NCBI GenBank assembly: GCA_026418275.1
Contig: JAOABQ010000095.1
Coordinates: 1 to 64,000 of the forward strand
Length of the DNA stretch: 64,000 bases
Source of the DNA: Clostridia bacterium
Lineage (GTDB): Bacteria > Bacillota > Clostridia > Acetivibrionales > DSM-2933
Reading direction: 5' to 3'
Under the pieces are notes generated by a model that made no database searches, was not told where the DNA came from, and worked only from the letters and a program-made list of their open reading frames with translations. Both the position numbers and the translations under genes were made by a program. This document shows, piece after piece, positions 47,485 through 55,812 of the stretch; position 1 is the first letter of the stretch, and each line of letters opens with the position of its first letter.

Positions 47485-50028
47485 TTAATTCGGATAATCA
47501 GCCGGTATCTTGTTGAAATGATTTACAATAATCAAAATATCCGTCATATTAATGGCGGTATCCAGGTTAAGGTCTGAAGCCTCAACATACTTTCCATCTC
47601 CTACTGCAGTATTAAAATGATTGATCAGTTCCAAAATATCCGTCATATTGATTGCGTTATCCTGTGAATCGCCAATTACCATATCTCCCGCCCATAAGTA
47701 TTTCGGTGAAGCCGCTGATGATATTTGCGTATCTCCTGTGACTACAACATTATTAATATTTCTATAGAGATAATTTGGCTTACTTACCTTAAGGGTATAA
47801 CCTGCGGGATTCGAAGGCACATCCAAAATTTCGAAATATCCACTGGAATTAGTAACAGCCCTCTTTCCCGTTCCGTTTATTTCAACGGTAAAACCTGATT
47901 TCAACTTTGGAGCCGATTCATCGGAATATATAAAGTCTGGAGCTATGTATCCCGATACTTTATAGCCGGTAGTCGGTTGAACATCTAGAGGTACAGGATT
48001 TTTCAAATATCTTTGGACTTTGGTTACAAACCACATATCATCATCCGGCTCGGTAGCACTGGTAGTATCATTGCAGTTTCCATGGGTTGCGTGTCCTACC
48101 CCTGCACCAAAGAGTGCAGCTATGACCCCAGCTTCTTTTGCAGCTTTAAAGTGGGATCCCCAAGTAATCGTATCTGTCCCGTTATTTGTAACAAGCGGAT
48201 CATTTCCCCCATTGCTTTTAAAGAAGTTCCACCGGTTTCCTGCTCCCGGCTTAAACGTGTCCCCGAAGAAATAGGTTGCGGATGAATCTTCAAAAGCTTT
48301 TGTGTTATCCAGCTGGTTAAAGAGCCCTCCATGGTATGGATCCGGTTCCTGACTTCTTTCAATATGGCCTACAGGAAGCTGCCACAACACAACCGGAAGC
48401 TTGGTAGTTTTATTCAATTCATTGGCATAGCTTAAATAGTTGGTCCAATGGTCCGCATTAAAGAACCACCTCGAACTTGCAGGATCATTTGCGGAAGCCG
48501 GCTCAAAAGCAGTTGCATCCTGACCGTATTTGTCCATGGATATAAAGTTTGCTCCCGATGAAAGAATTCCTGCATTGATATAATAATCCGCTGTTTCTTT
48601 CGCTCTTGCCCGGATAAAATCTCTACCTGCCGCTATACCGAGTTCATCCGTTTTGTGCATGAGTCCCAAACCGGGTACGCCGGGTGCCGGATTGGCCCAA
48701 AGGTTGAATTGCCACCCAAAATATGGATTAGGGCAGAACTTTTTAATCATATAGTTTATACACCGGACAAGGCCTTGAATATTATCTGCAAAGGGTTTGC
48801 CTGTTACCGGGTCCAAATCAGTCTTACTGTTTAAAATCCCGGTTGCATTTGTACCGCCAAATGCTGTCTCATATACCAGTTTTGTGTTGGCAAACAGTTT
48901 ATCTGCCGGAACCGGCTGCGAACCTCCGGAATTCTGCATCATATATCCGATAAAGTCCGGTTCTAAAACCATACCGACAATGTCATCTCCAGCTTCTCTT
49001 TTAACAATATCTAAAAAGAACTTCAAATCCTTAAAGTAATAGCTTAGGTATATAGGGCTTTCGATTTTTGCCTTATCCTCGGAATAACTTTCTGCAGACC
49101 CAGGGATACAGTAATATACGAAGAAGGGTATCATCCCCATTTTCTTACTATTGCGAATATAATTAATGGCTCTATCGCCTCTTATACTTCCGCCCCATTT
49201 CTGCCAGCCGTCTGCACCACGTTCCCAAGCATCAGGTTCACCATTAATATAAATATAACGGATATCCATCCTCTTATTTTTGTCCCCCGGTTGGTAATCA
49301 GACCAGAAATTCTTTTCGGGGGTAGTCTCCAACATAACCGAACCGATGGACAAATAGTCCGGCAAACCGGGCAGCTTTCCATCCGCAGTCTTCACACGGA
49401 TTCCGACAAGGCGGACATCTCCTTTGGAGTTTTCTTTGATTTTTGCAGATGTTCTGCCTGCCTTTTTGGCATTGACCCTTAAGATATTACCGTTAACAAT
49501 GGAAATATCTGCAACTGAGTCATTATTTGTTACAACCGAAAAGGTCGCATTAGGTATTTCAATATGACTCAGGTTAAAGTCCGATACACCTTGATTTACA
49601 GTAACCTGAAATGCCTGTGCTCCGATATCTCCTTCTTTTACAGTAATTTTGCTGGCTCCGCCTACAACTTGATATTGATCTTTACTTACGGAAGTTCCAC
49701 TGCTGTTGGAAACTTCGACACGGTATTTGTAAACGCCATATGTCTTGTCCTTTACTTGATAGCTTGCTTTCATGCCGGAAGAAAGGTTTTCTCCAAATAT
49801 TTCCTTATCATCCTCAAAAAGCTTCCAACTGGTAGCCCCATCACCCCACCAAATGTTAAAACCTACAGTAAAGTTTGTCCCCCCGGCTCCGTCATTTTCA
49901 ATAAATATGGACGGCGTTCCCGGAGCAGCGACTGCCGTGACGCTCATCAGAGAAAAAACGAACGCAACACAAAGAAGCAGCGATAACGCTTTAAAACTCA
50001 TCCTATTTTTTGTTTTCCTATACATCAT
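47485..50028 (-). CDS. Secreted protein with Ig/Fn3-like N-terminus, unassigned barrel-like domain, X-module and dockerin
   Basis: This 847-residue protein has a signal peptide (about 1-34), an Ig-like module resembling the N-terminal module of bacterial chitinases (FNIWWGDGATSWKLFEDD), a second beta-rich module (about 125-215), a large domain (about 220-670) with alternating hydrophobic strands and acidic residues that looks like a glycoside-hydrolase barrel (GMVLEPDFIGYMMQ, FISMDKYGQDATAFE), an X-module (688-777) and a dockerin (778-847). I cannot assign the barrel to a known family. GGAGGGG precedes MM; either ATG may start. Confidence 0.83.
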   Translation of the reverse strand: MMYRKTKNRMSFKALSLLLCVAFVFSLMSVTAVAAPGTPSIFIENDGAGGTNFTVGFNIWWGDGATSWKLFEDDKEIFGENLSSGMKASYQVKDKTYGVYKYRVEVSNSSGTSVSKDQYQVVGGASKITVKEGDIGAQAFQVTVNQGVSDFNLSHIEIPNATFSVVTNNDSVADISIVNGNILRVNAKKAGRTSAKIKENSKGDVRLVGIRVKTADGKLPGLPDYLSIGSVMLETTPEKNFWSDYQPGDKNKRMDIRYIYINGEPDAWERGADGWQKWGGSIRGDRAINYIRNSKKMGMIPFFVYYCIPGSAESYSEDKAKIESPIYLSYYFKDLKFFLDIVKREAGDDIVGMVLEPDFIGYMMQNSGGSQPVPADKLFANTKLVYETAFGGTNATGILNSKTDLDPVTGKPFADNIQGLVRCINYMIKKFCPNPYFGWQFNLWANPAPGVPGLGLMHKTDELGIAAGRDFIRARAKETADYYINAGILSSGANFISMDKYGQDATAFEPASANDPASSRWFFNADHWTNYLSYANELNKTTKLPVVLWQLPVGHIERSQEPDPYHGGLFNQLDNTKAFEDSSATYFFGDTFKPGAGNRWNFFKSNGGNDPLVTNNGTDTITWGSHFKAAKEAGVIAALFGAGVGHATHGNCNDTTSATEPDDDMWFVTKVQRYLKNPVPLDVQPTTGYKVSGYIAPDFIYSDESAPKLKSGFTVEINGTGKRAVTNSSGYFEILDVPSNPAGYTLKVSKPNYLYRNINNVVVTGDTQISSAASPKYLWAGDMVIGDSQDNAINMTDILELINHFNTAVGDGKYVEASDLNLDTAINMTDILIIVNHFNKIPADYPN

Positions 50029-50181
50029 AACCCCTCCAAAAATGATTTTCTTTCTCTACAGCATCTCGAAATATATTATTGAAGCACACTATATCTCTAA
50101 TCTATTATTAAATTTTATTACACATATAACCATAATTCTATCGCCTGGTTTGGCATTTCCTGCACTTGTTTGGCGAAAATT

Positions 50182-50218
50182 AAAAAGTACTTCCCTTTCA
50201 AAATAGGAAGTACTTTTT
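50182..50218. terminator. Perfect 13-bp bidirectional terminator hairpin
   Basis: AAAAAGTACTTCC (50182-50194) and GGAAGTACTTTTT (50206-50218) pair exactly around 11 bases. It lies between two minus-strand genes and probably stops chitinase transcripts before the 847-residue gene. A second, less perfect hairpin (GCAGGCGG with CCGTCTGC, near 50261-50297) lies closer to the chitinase stop. Confidence 0.8.
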
Positions 50219-50315
50219 AAAAATATTTTATAAATTTGCAATTTGACAACATAAAACATTTGGCAGACGGCACTCAAAATACCGTATACCGCCTGCTAAA
50301 GAAGGAATCCTGCAT

Positions 50316-52463
50316 CTATTTTACATGCATCTTATTATGTATAATCGTAGAAAGGGTATCTCCCTGCCTTGGATAATCATTGGTGATATCCCAAATCATA
50401 ATGCCCCCTAATCCTTTACTTAATGCATAATCGCACTTCAATGATATGGTTTCTTCATCATCATAAGTATATAAGTATCCAAGATTCGCATTAAAAACAT
50501 AAGGTGTTTTTGTATACGGATCTTTATATTTTACATACCCTGATCCTGCAGCTTCCAATTTCTCCTTCACATAGAAGAACGGGTTGTTCCCTTCCGGTTC
50601 TGCAGGATCATCATTGACGCCCGGAGCCCCACCTGTTGCTGCTTGGAAAAGCCCTGGCAGCTGACTGTTTGACCCTGCTTTTACGCCCTTCCAGCCACGG
50701 GTATAATAGGGTAAGCCAAGGTTAAGTTTTTCACCGGGAACACCCAGCCTCAAATATTCGTTTACAGTCCAATCGGTGTTGAATTTTTCTTTCATACCCG
50801 GCTCGGAGTTGTCATTGGGATTTGCATAAAGCGGAGCCAGATGGTTGGTTGATGAATCCCATGACCCATGGTAATCGTATGTCATCAGGTTAATAAAATC
50901 AAGGTACTGATGATACAGATCAGGTTCTTGTGTGGCAATTTTTTGATAGCCGGCAGGCGCCGCAATTGTCAAGTAGTAGTGGCCATGTCCGTCCCCGCCT
51001 TGTGCTGTTGGAAGTCCTGCAGCATCCAATTTTTCACGGAGCTTTTGAAGAAGCAGCGTAAAATTATGTTTGTCTTCCGGCTTCGGCACTGTCCCCGGTC
51101 CACCTTCAGATCCCGGATATTCCCAGTCAATATCCACGCCATCAAACTTATACTTTCTTATAAAATCTACACAGCTTTGCGCAAATGTTGTTCTTGCTGT
51201 GTCTGTCGCAGCCACTTCGGAGAATGGTCCGGACAATGTCCAGCCGCCGATGGATATCAATGTTTTTACATTCGGATATTTTTGTTTATACATTACAAGC
51301 TGATTAAAATTCCCTTTGAATGAAAGCCCGGACATGGTTGGGAAATCCTCACACTCAATATCCGCATACGAATCAAACAAGGCAACCTTTCCGCCTGAAA
51401 TTTTCGCAAATGCATAATTTACAAAATCAATCTTGCTCCAGGGCATATGCTCAACATAATATTTGAAATTATTATTATTTGTCTGCTCATAAATCATCCA
51501 GTTGGGGAAATAAGCTACAAAGTTTTTTCTGCCTGTATTGTTAGGCGTATTGGTAGGTGTGTTGGTTGGTGCTTTGGTGGGAGTTGGGGTATTGGTTTGT
51601 GGTGGGGGCGTAGTAATAATAATTTCTACAGCCGGATAACTCTGTGAGGATGTGTTGAAATGCTGTATAATAATTAATATATCCGACATATTGATGGCAC
51701 CGTCTTTGTTTAGATCCGCATCTTCATTATATTTTCCATCCCCAGATGCGCTGTTGAAATAGTTTATTAGATCTACTATATCCGACATATTGATTGCATC
51801 ATCCTGGTTCATATCTCCAGCCCACATCATAACCGGAACGGATAAACTTCCTGCCTGAACATCCCCTGTTACGTTGATTCCGGAGATATATCTTGCAAGG
51901 TAATCTGCTTTTGATATTTTTATGGAGCAGGATGTTCCCTGTGTTATATTTTTAATCTCAAAAAATCCGTTTGAATCTGTAGTAGCGTATAGTCCTGTCC
52001 CTACAACCTCAACTTTAAATCCTTTTTTAATAATCGAAGCCTTATCAGATGAGAAAGCAACATCCGGAAGAATATATCCCGTGATCTTTCTTCCGTTATT
52101 GAAACTTGTAGGTGTGGGGGTATTTGTATAGGCGGGCAAATCGGTGGGTGTATTGGTTGAGATAGCTTGAGTCGGACTTGGAACATCTGCCTGTACCTGC
52201 CATAAAGCTGGAACGGCATCAGGCTCCCACCCATTAAGAGATGTATGGGGCAGCATACATTTATATATACTTCCTTTGTAGCTAACAAAATCGCCGGCTG
52301 CATAAGCTATGTTCGGCTGCCATTCGGCAATATCCCTTTCTTGCGTCATTGAAAAAACAACAGATGTAAACAACGATACCATTACTGCAATACTTAAGAT
52401 TGCTGCGAGTATTCTTATACTCTTTTTTTTGTTTTGTAACGGGTTAAAAATACCAACATTCAT
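50316..52463 (-). CDS. Secreted GH18 chitinase with CBM5/12, X-module and dockerin
   Basis: This 715-residue protein has a signal helix (about 15-39), a CBM5/12-like module (46-90), a Thr/Pro linker, an X-module (about 125-213), a two-repeat dockerin (about 215-278; NQDDAINMSDIV and NKDGAINMSDIL), a second Thr/Pro linker (285-310) and a GH18 barrel (314-712). The barrel keeps the canonical DGVDIDWEYPG with catalytic Glu448, SIGGW and the MTYDYHG substrate segment. It should hydrolyse chitin. AGGAGG precedes the ATG; a promoter with a palindromic operator lies about 295 bases upstream. Confidence 0.95.
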   Translation of the reverse strand: MNVGIFNPLQNKKKSIRILAAILSIAVMVSLFTSVVFSMTQERDIAEWQPNIAYAAGDFVSYKGSIYKCMLPHTSLNGWEPDAVPALWQVQADVPSPTQAISTNTPTDLPAYTNTPTPTSFNNGRKITGYILPDVAFSSDKASIIKKGFKVEVVGTGLYATTDSNGFFEIKNITQGTSCSIKISKADYLARYISGINVTGDVQAGSLSVPVMMWAGDMNQDDAINMSDIVDLINYFNSASGDGKYNEDADLNKDGAINMSDILIIIQHFNTSSQSYPAVEIIITTPPPQTNTPTPTKAPTNTPTNTPNNTGRKNFVAYFPNWMIYEQTNNNNFKYYVEHMPWSKIDFVNYAFAKISGGKVALFDSYADIECEDFPTMSGLSFKGNFNQLVMYKQKYPNVKTLISIGGWTLSGPFSEVAATDTARTTFAQSCVDFIRKYKFDGVDIDWEYPGSEGGPGTVPKPEDKHNFTLLLQKLREKLDAAGLPTAQGGDGHGHYYLTIAAPAGYQKIATQEPDLYHQYLDFINLMTYDYHGSWDSSTNHLAPLYANPNDNSEPGMKEKFNTDWTVNEYLRLGVPGEKLNLGLPYYTRGWKGVKAGSNSQLPGLFQAATGGAPGVNDDPAEPEGNNPFFYVKEKLEAAGSGYVKYKDPYTKTPYVFNANLGYLYTYDDEETISLKCDYALSKGLGGIMIWDITNDYPRQGDTLSTIIHNKMHVK

Positions 52464-52748
52464 ATACCTATTCCTCCTATTTTTATTGAATAATAGACCC
52501 TCCGGCTCTCAAATAACCGGATTGTTAATAGCTTGAAGCACCTCCCTCCAAACCGCCATTTGTTTTATCGCTTTAACTTTAAAGGTTTTTCGTACATCTG
52601 GGTCAAATATTAATCTTATACTAACTCGCATTAAAACTAATATTAGTCACGTCTTAAAAAGTGATGATTTCAACTATTTTATTAGTGAAATGCTACTTAA
52701 TTAATGCAAATAAGTATTAGATAAATTTCTAACCCGTCCAAACTAAAG

Positions 52749-52762
52749 TTAAAGCGCTTTAA
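52749..52762. promoter_or_regulatory. 14-bp palindromic operator, cre-like
   Basis: TTAAAGCGCTTTAA is a perfect palindrome whose core AAAGCGCTTT resembles CcpA/LacI-family sites. It overlaps the predicted start point of the promoter at 52765-52793, where a bound repressor would block transcription of the chitinase. Confidence 0.55.
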
Positions 52763-52764
52763 TA

Positions 52765-52793
52765 ATACTATAATATACCATCTCTAAAATCAA
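52765..52793 (-). promoter_or_regulatory. Candidate sigma-A promoter of the chitinase gene
   Basis: TTGATT (52788-52793) and TAGTAT (52765-52770) on the minus strand are 17 bases apart. Each has four of six consensus bases. Confidence 0.45.
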
Positions 52794-52832
52794 TATTGTA
52801 TCTTGGCTTTTTCTATACAATTTTGCAATATA

Positions 52833-52878
52833 AAAAAGACCAAATTTCTTTCACCCTTATAAGAAATTTGATCTTTTT
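52833..52878. terminator. Bidirectional terminator between rsgI and chitinase promoter
   Basis: AAAAAGACCAAATTTCTT (52833-52850) pairs with AAGAAATTTGATCTTTTT (52861-52878) with one mismatch. Confidence 0.8.
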
Positions 52879-53497
52879 CACCTATGTAGATATATAAAGC
52901 TTTTACTATAGATAAAAATCAGACACTGATAGCGATTGATGTGTGTAAAGCAGCTTAAGATAAATGAACTGCTTAAACTTAATACTAGCATCCCCCAAAT
53001 CAAAGAATTACACTGATTCTTTTAATTCATCTCTTGCTTTTTTCTCCTGATACGATCATATGATACTTTTAATATACTGTTTTATGTTCTCTTTTATTAT
53101 TTCTACTTAGTTTCATTGCTTTCATTTGCAGTTTCCCTCCATCAGAAACTGCGCCATCAAAAAACATTTTCAACATTCACTCCTGCTTTTTCCACCCATT
53201 ATAAACGAGAGTACTGTAGGAAATACTGGCTGCATTCGTAAATTCAACTCTTAGAGCTATAGATCTTTTTAAAAAAACATCCCAACAAACCCTCTAACCA
53301 CCCCCTTCTATTTCCTAGCAGTGTTTTGGGCCCTTTTAACTAACTCCGTGCCGACAAGAATCTTGTTCTTAGTTTAATACGGCTCAATTCAATGCCAATT
53401 GAATTAAATATACTATGTTGGAATGCTTGTTGATCTATTAAAGAATTTCGAAAACTCCTCATTTTTTTATATAGGAAAAATTAAATCCGTTTAATTT

Positions 53498-54658
53498 TTA
53501 TTCCTTTATCTCAATCCAAAGTGTATGAGCATAAGTAGGCGTCCAATCCGGAATAGCCAAATGACTTTGTGCGCACACATATCTTTTACCGCTATAATAT
53601 ACAATCTGTCCCTTAGTAAAATATATATTAAGCTTCCACTGGATGATGCCGGACTTCTTGTTATCCTCGGGTTTTGTCTTTACATTTTTTTTCTTTTTGT
53701 CCGGTTGTGGGTTTGTGTTCTTTTTTACCGGTCTGGGTGTAGTGCTTCTATTTACCTTAGGCTTTGGCGTTGCTGGTGGCAATGCAGTTTTTTTGATAAG
53801 AAGCTTTTGTGGGGTCAATACAGGCTTGGTCGTACTTTTTGAGGCATCTGTTTCGCCCTCCTTGCGGATACTGACATCCTTTTCATCCAAATGAAGGCCT
53901 GTCTCATACAAAATATCTTTGATGCTTTCTTTCCTAGCTCTTTCCAAACTTATGGCATATCCCTTATCCTCAGCTTTTTTGTATATAGCATATCTCCCCA
54001 TGGATATCTCCGACTTTTGGGCAGCATCCTTTTTTTGCTGTTCTATAAGCAAAACTTTTACTTGCACCTTATCATTTTCCCTTTGTTTAATATTTTCTTT
54101 TATTACACAAAGGAGGTTAAACAGTTCTTCCTTTGCAGTGTTTTTGTTCTTTTTATAGCCGCTGCTTTTCTCATTGACTGCCGCTGAAACAAGTATTACA
54201 TTTTCTGAATGCTCTTTGAGATATCCCAATTCAGCGGCTTTCACTACAGATTGGGATACAGCATCCACGACAGGCAAATTATTTAAACCCAAATGTTTTA
54301 AAATTATTTGCCCTTCGGCATTAATAGCACGAGTCTCAATGACTTTATTTTGATTATCAACAACAAATTCCATACTTGGGTTAATATCCACATGGATATA
54401 TGCATAGGTTTCGCTTCCCCATATTGATAAAGCGTAGGATAGCATGAAAATAAATATCGCAGCAAGGCTTGCAACACCGGATATTACCTTAATGATTTTT
54501 CTTTTTTTATAGTCTATGATGTCCGTATTTTCATACCAAACAGTTTGTCCAAGTACAAATCCGGGTTTTCTTTTTATAAACACAAAACAGTCATCGGGGG
54601 ATAAAATCATTGCATCGCTTTTGCTCAGATCAACTATAACTCCGTAGTTAATCATCAT
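53498..54658 (-). CDS. rsgI: RsgI-type anti-sigma factor with CBM5/12-like extracellular sensor
   Basis: This 386-residue protein has a cytoplasmic anti-sigma domain (1-52), one membrane helix (about 57-80), the conserved periplasmic segment with AYIHVDINPSMEF (the Asn93-Pro94 pair matches the autocleavage site known from RsgI proteins), a charged Lys/Pro/Thr linker, and a C-terminal CBM5/12-like module (about 337-386: W..N..Y..G..V.Y.G..Y.C...H.....W.P.....LW). The module matches those of the chitinases here, so the sensed ligand is probably chitin. AGGGGG lies five bases before the ATG at 54658, which overlaps the sigI end by 11 bases. Confidence 0.92.
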   Translation of the reverse strand: MMINYGVIVDLSKSDAMILSPDDCFVFIKRKPGFVLGQTVWYENTDIIDYKKRKIIKVISGVASLAAIFIFMLSYALSIWGSETYAYIHVDINPSMEFVVDNQNKVIETRAINAEGQIILKHLGLNNLPVVDAVSQSVVKAAELGYLKEHSENVILVSAAVNEKSSGYKKNKNTAKEELFNLLCVIKENIKQRENDKVQVKVLLIEQQKKDAAQKSEISMGRYAIYKKAEDKGYAISLERARKESIKDILYETGLHLDEKDVSIRKEGETDASKSTTKPVLTPQKLLIKKTALPPATPKPKVNRSTTPRPVKKNTNPQPDKKKKNVKTKPEDNKKSGIIQWKLNIYFTKGQIVYYSGKRYVCAQSHLAIPDWTPTYAHTLWIEIKE

Positions 54659-55454
54659 TATTACCCCCTTTCTCCAACATATCCACATACCTTTTCATAA
54701 CGTTCAAGTTGCTCCGAAGTACAAGGCACATTCCAATAATAAACTTTCTATTTTTCTCAATTGTTTTAAAATGGACGTCCGTTATCTTGGTAAGGTCATT
54801 CATCGGTATACTTTTTTTCCGAAGAAGTTTCTCAAAAAGTTCGTTGTTATTTGCAATCAGTTTTGCAATACGGATGCCCAACTGCTTAGAATCTTTATGT
54901 TTTGGTGCGCTTAAGCCAACATCCCTTAAAGTAAAGCCGAATTCCAAAAGCTTTTTTGCAAGAAGCTTAATCTCTTCTTTTGATTCCATATTTTCAGCCA
55001 TATGAACTGAATCCGACTTTAAATATTTTTCTTCAAATTTTGTATTTTCAGAATGTTCGCCGTCATCGCCTTCCCCATTCTGATTTTGGAAATATGAAAA
55101 CGGGAGTGTGAAATTTTCCCTTTTCTCCCTTCTGGAATAATCAATGATGCGCCTTTTTATGACCTGCTCAGAAAAATTCACAAATTTGTTTCTCTTACTG
55201 CTGTCATAACAATCAATAGCCTCATTAAATGCCAGCAGCCCTATACTAAATTCTTCACTATTTTCGACATCAATATATCTTCCGGTTTCTTTAGAAACTG
55301 TTTTCAAAATAAAGGGTTTATAGTCATTGATAAATTTATCCTTTAAATGTTTATCTCCACTTTGAATTTTTTCAATAATCTCCCCAACGCTATCTCTGCT
55401 CTTTCCTCTTTTAAAAGGATGCAAATCAAACAAATCCTCCCCCCCTTTAGTCAC
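54648..55454 (-). CDS. sigI: RNA polymerase sigma factor, SigI family
   Basis: This 268-residue protein has the sigma region 2 of SigI factors (SEEFSIGLLAFNEAIDCYD and KRRIIDYSRR, about 66-110) and the SigI-specific C-terminal DNA-binding part (TKITDVHFKTIEKNRKFIIGMCLVL, about 225-250). In C. thermocellum several SigI factors turn on cellulosome genes when RsgI binds polysaccharide. The GTG at 55454 has only a distant ribosome site; a TTG some codons inside near a GGGGGAGG stretch is also possible. It overlaps rsgI. Confidence 0.92.
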   Translation of the reverse strand: MTKGGEDLFDLHPFKRGKSRDSVGEIIEKIQSGDKHLKDKFINDYKPFILKTVSKETGRYIDVENSEEFSIGLLAFNEAIDCYDSSKRNKFVNFSEQVIKRRIIDYSRREKRENFTLPFSYFQNQNGEGDDGEHSENTKFEEKYLKSDSVHMAENMESKEEIKLLAKKLLEFGFTLRDVGLSAPKHKDSKQLGIRIAKLIANNNELFEKLLRKKSIPMNDLTKITDVHFKTIEKNRKFIIGMCLVLRSNLNVMKRYVDMLEKGGNNDD

Positions 55455-55565
55455 TTGTTGTCATGTTACTTCCTTTCTCATCCCATTTTACCTTGATTTT
55501 TTTTCTTTGGAAACCACCAGTTTTACTAAATTTTAAGAACATTTCAAAAACATTTTATATATATC

Positions 55566-55662
55566 TATATTGAACGCGATAAAGACTTTACATCGCGCTT
55601 CAATTTCCTTAATTCAATATCGTGAAAATTTAATTTATCCATACAAAATTATTTTCACGATC
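55566..55662 (+). repeat. Dispersed two-hairpin repeat, copy C (best preserved)
   Basis: Two hairpins in a row: TTGAACGCGAT (55570-55580) with ATCGCGCTTCAA (55592-55603), then ATCGTGAAAAT (55619-55629) with ATTTTCACGAT (55651-55661). It lies between sigI and pepF, the two divergent genes; the rest of this gap shows no gene. Confidence 0.8.
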
Positions 55663-55812
55663 TAATTATATTGAATGCGAAAAAATCAGCAATTCTATAG
55701 GATCAATATTTGTTTCCAGTAGTATACTAGAAACAAATAAAAAGTGGTAAACTATAAGTAAGCACATATATATCCGTTTTAAATAAATTTTTCTATCCTG
55801 GAGGAATGAATA

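Larger units (their letters stand above)
52464..53497. other. Long intergenic region between chitinase and rsgI
   Basis: Over 1 kb without a convincing gene. It holds the chitinase promoter and operator (52749-52793), a terminator (52833-52878) and, on the minus strand near 53113-53145, an 18-codon frame (MKAMKLSRNN...) with GGAGGG nine bases upstream. The last is too short to call. Confidence 0.6.

Noticed and set aside
53113..53145. 18-codon frame on the minus strand with a good ribosome site between chitinase and rsgI
   Set aside because: Too short to support as a gene without conservation data; a downstream stretch would need frameshifts to extend it.
53290..53330. ACCACCCCC as a SigI -35 element
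   Set aside because: It is on the plus strand, where no gene follows, and no CGAA-type -10 lies at a suitable distance. I found no convincing SigI promoter in front of the dockerin genes by eye.
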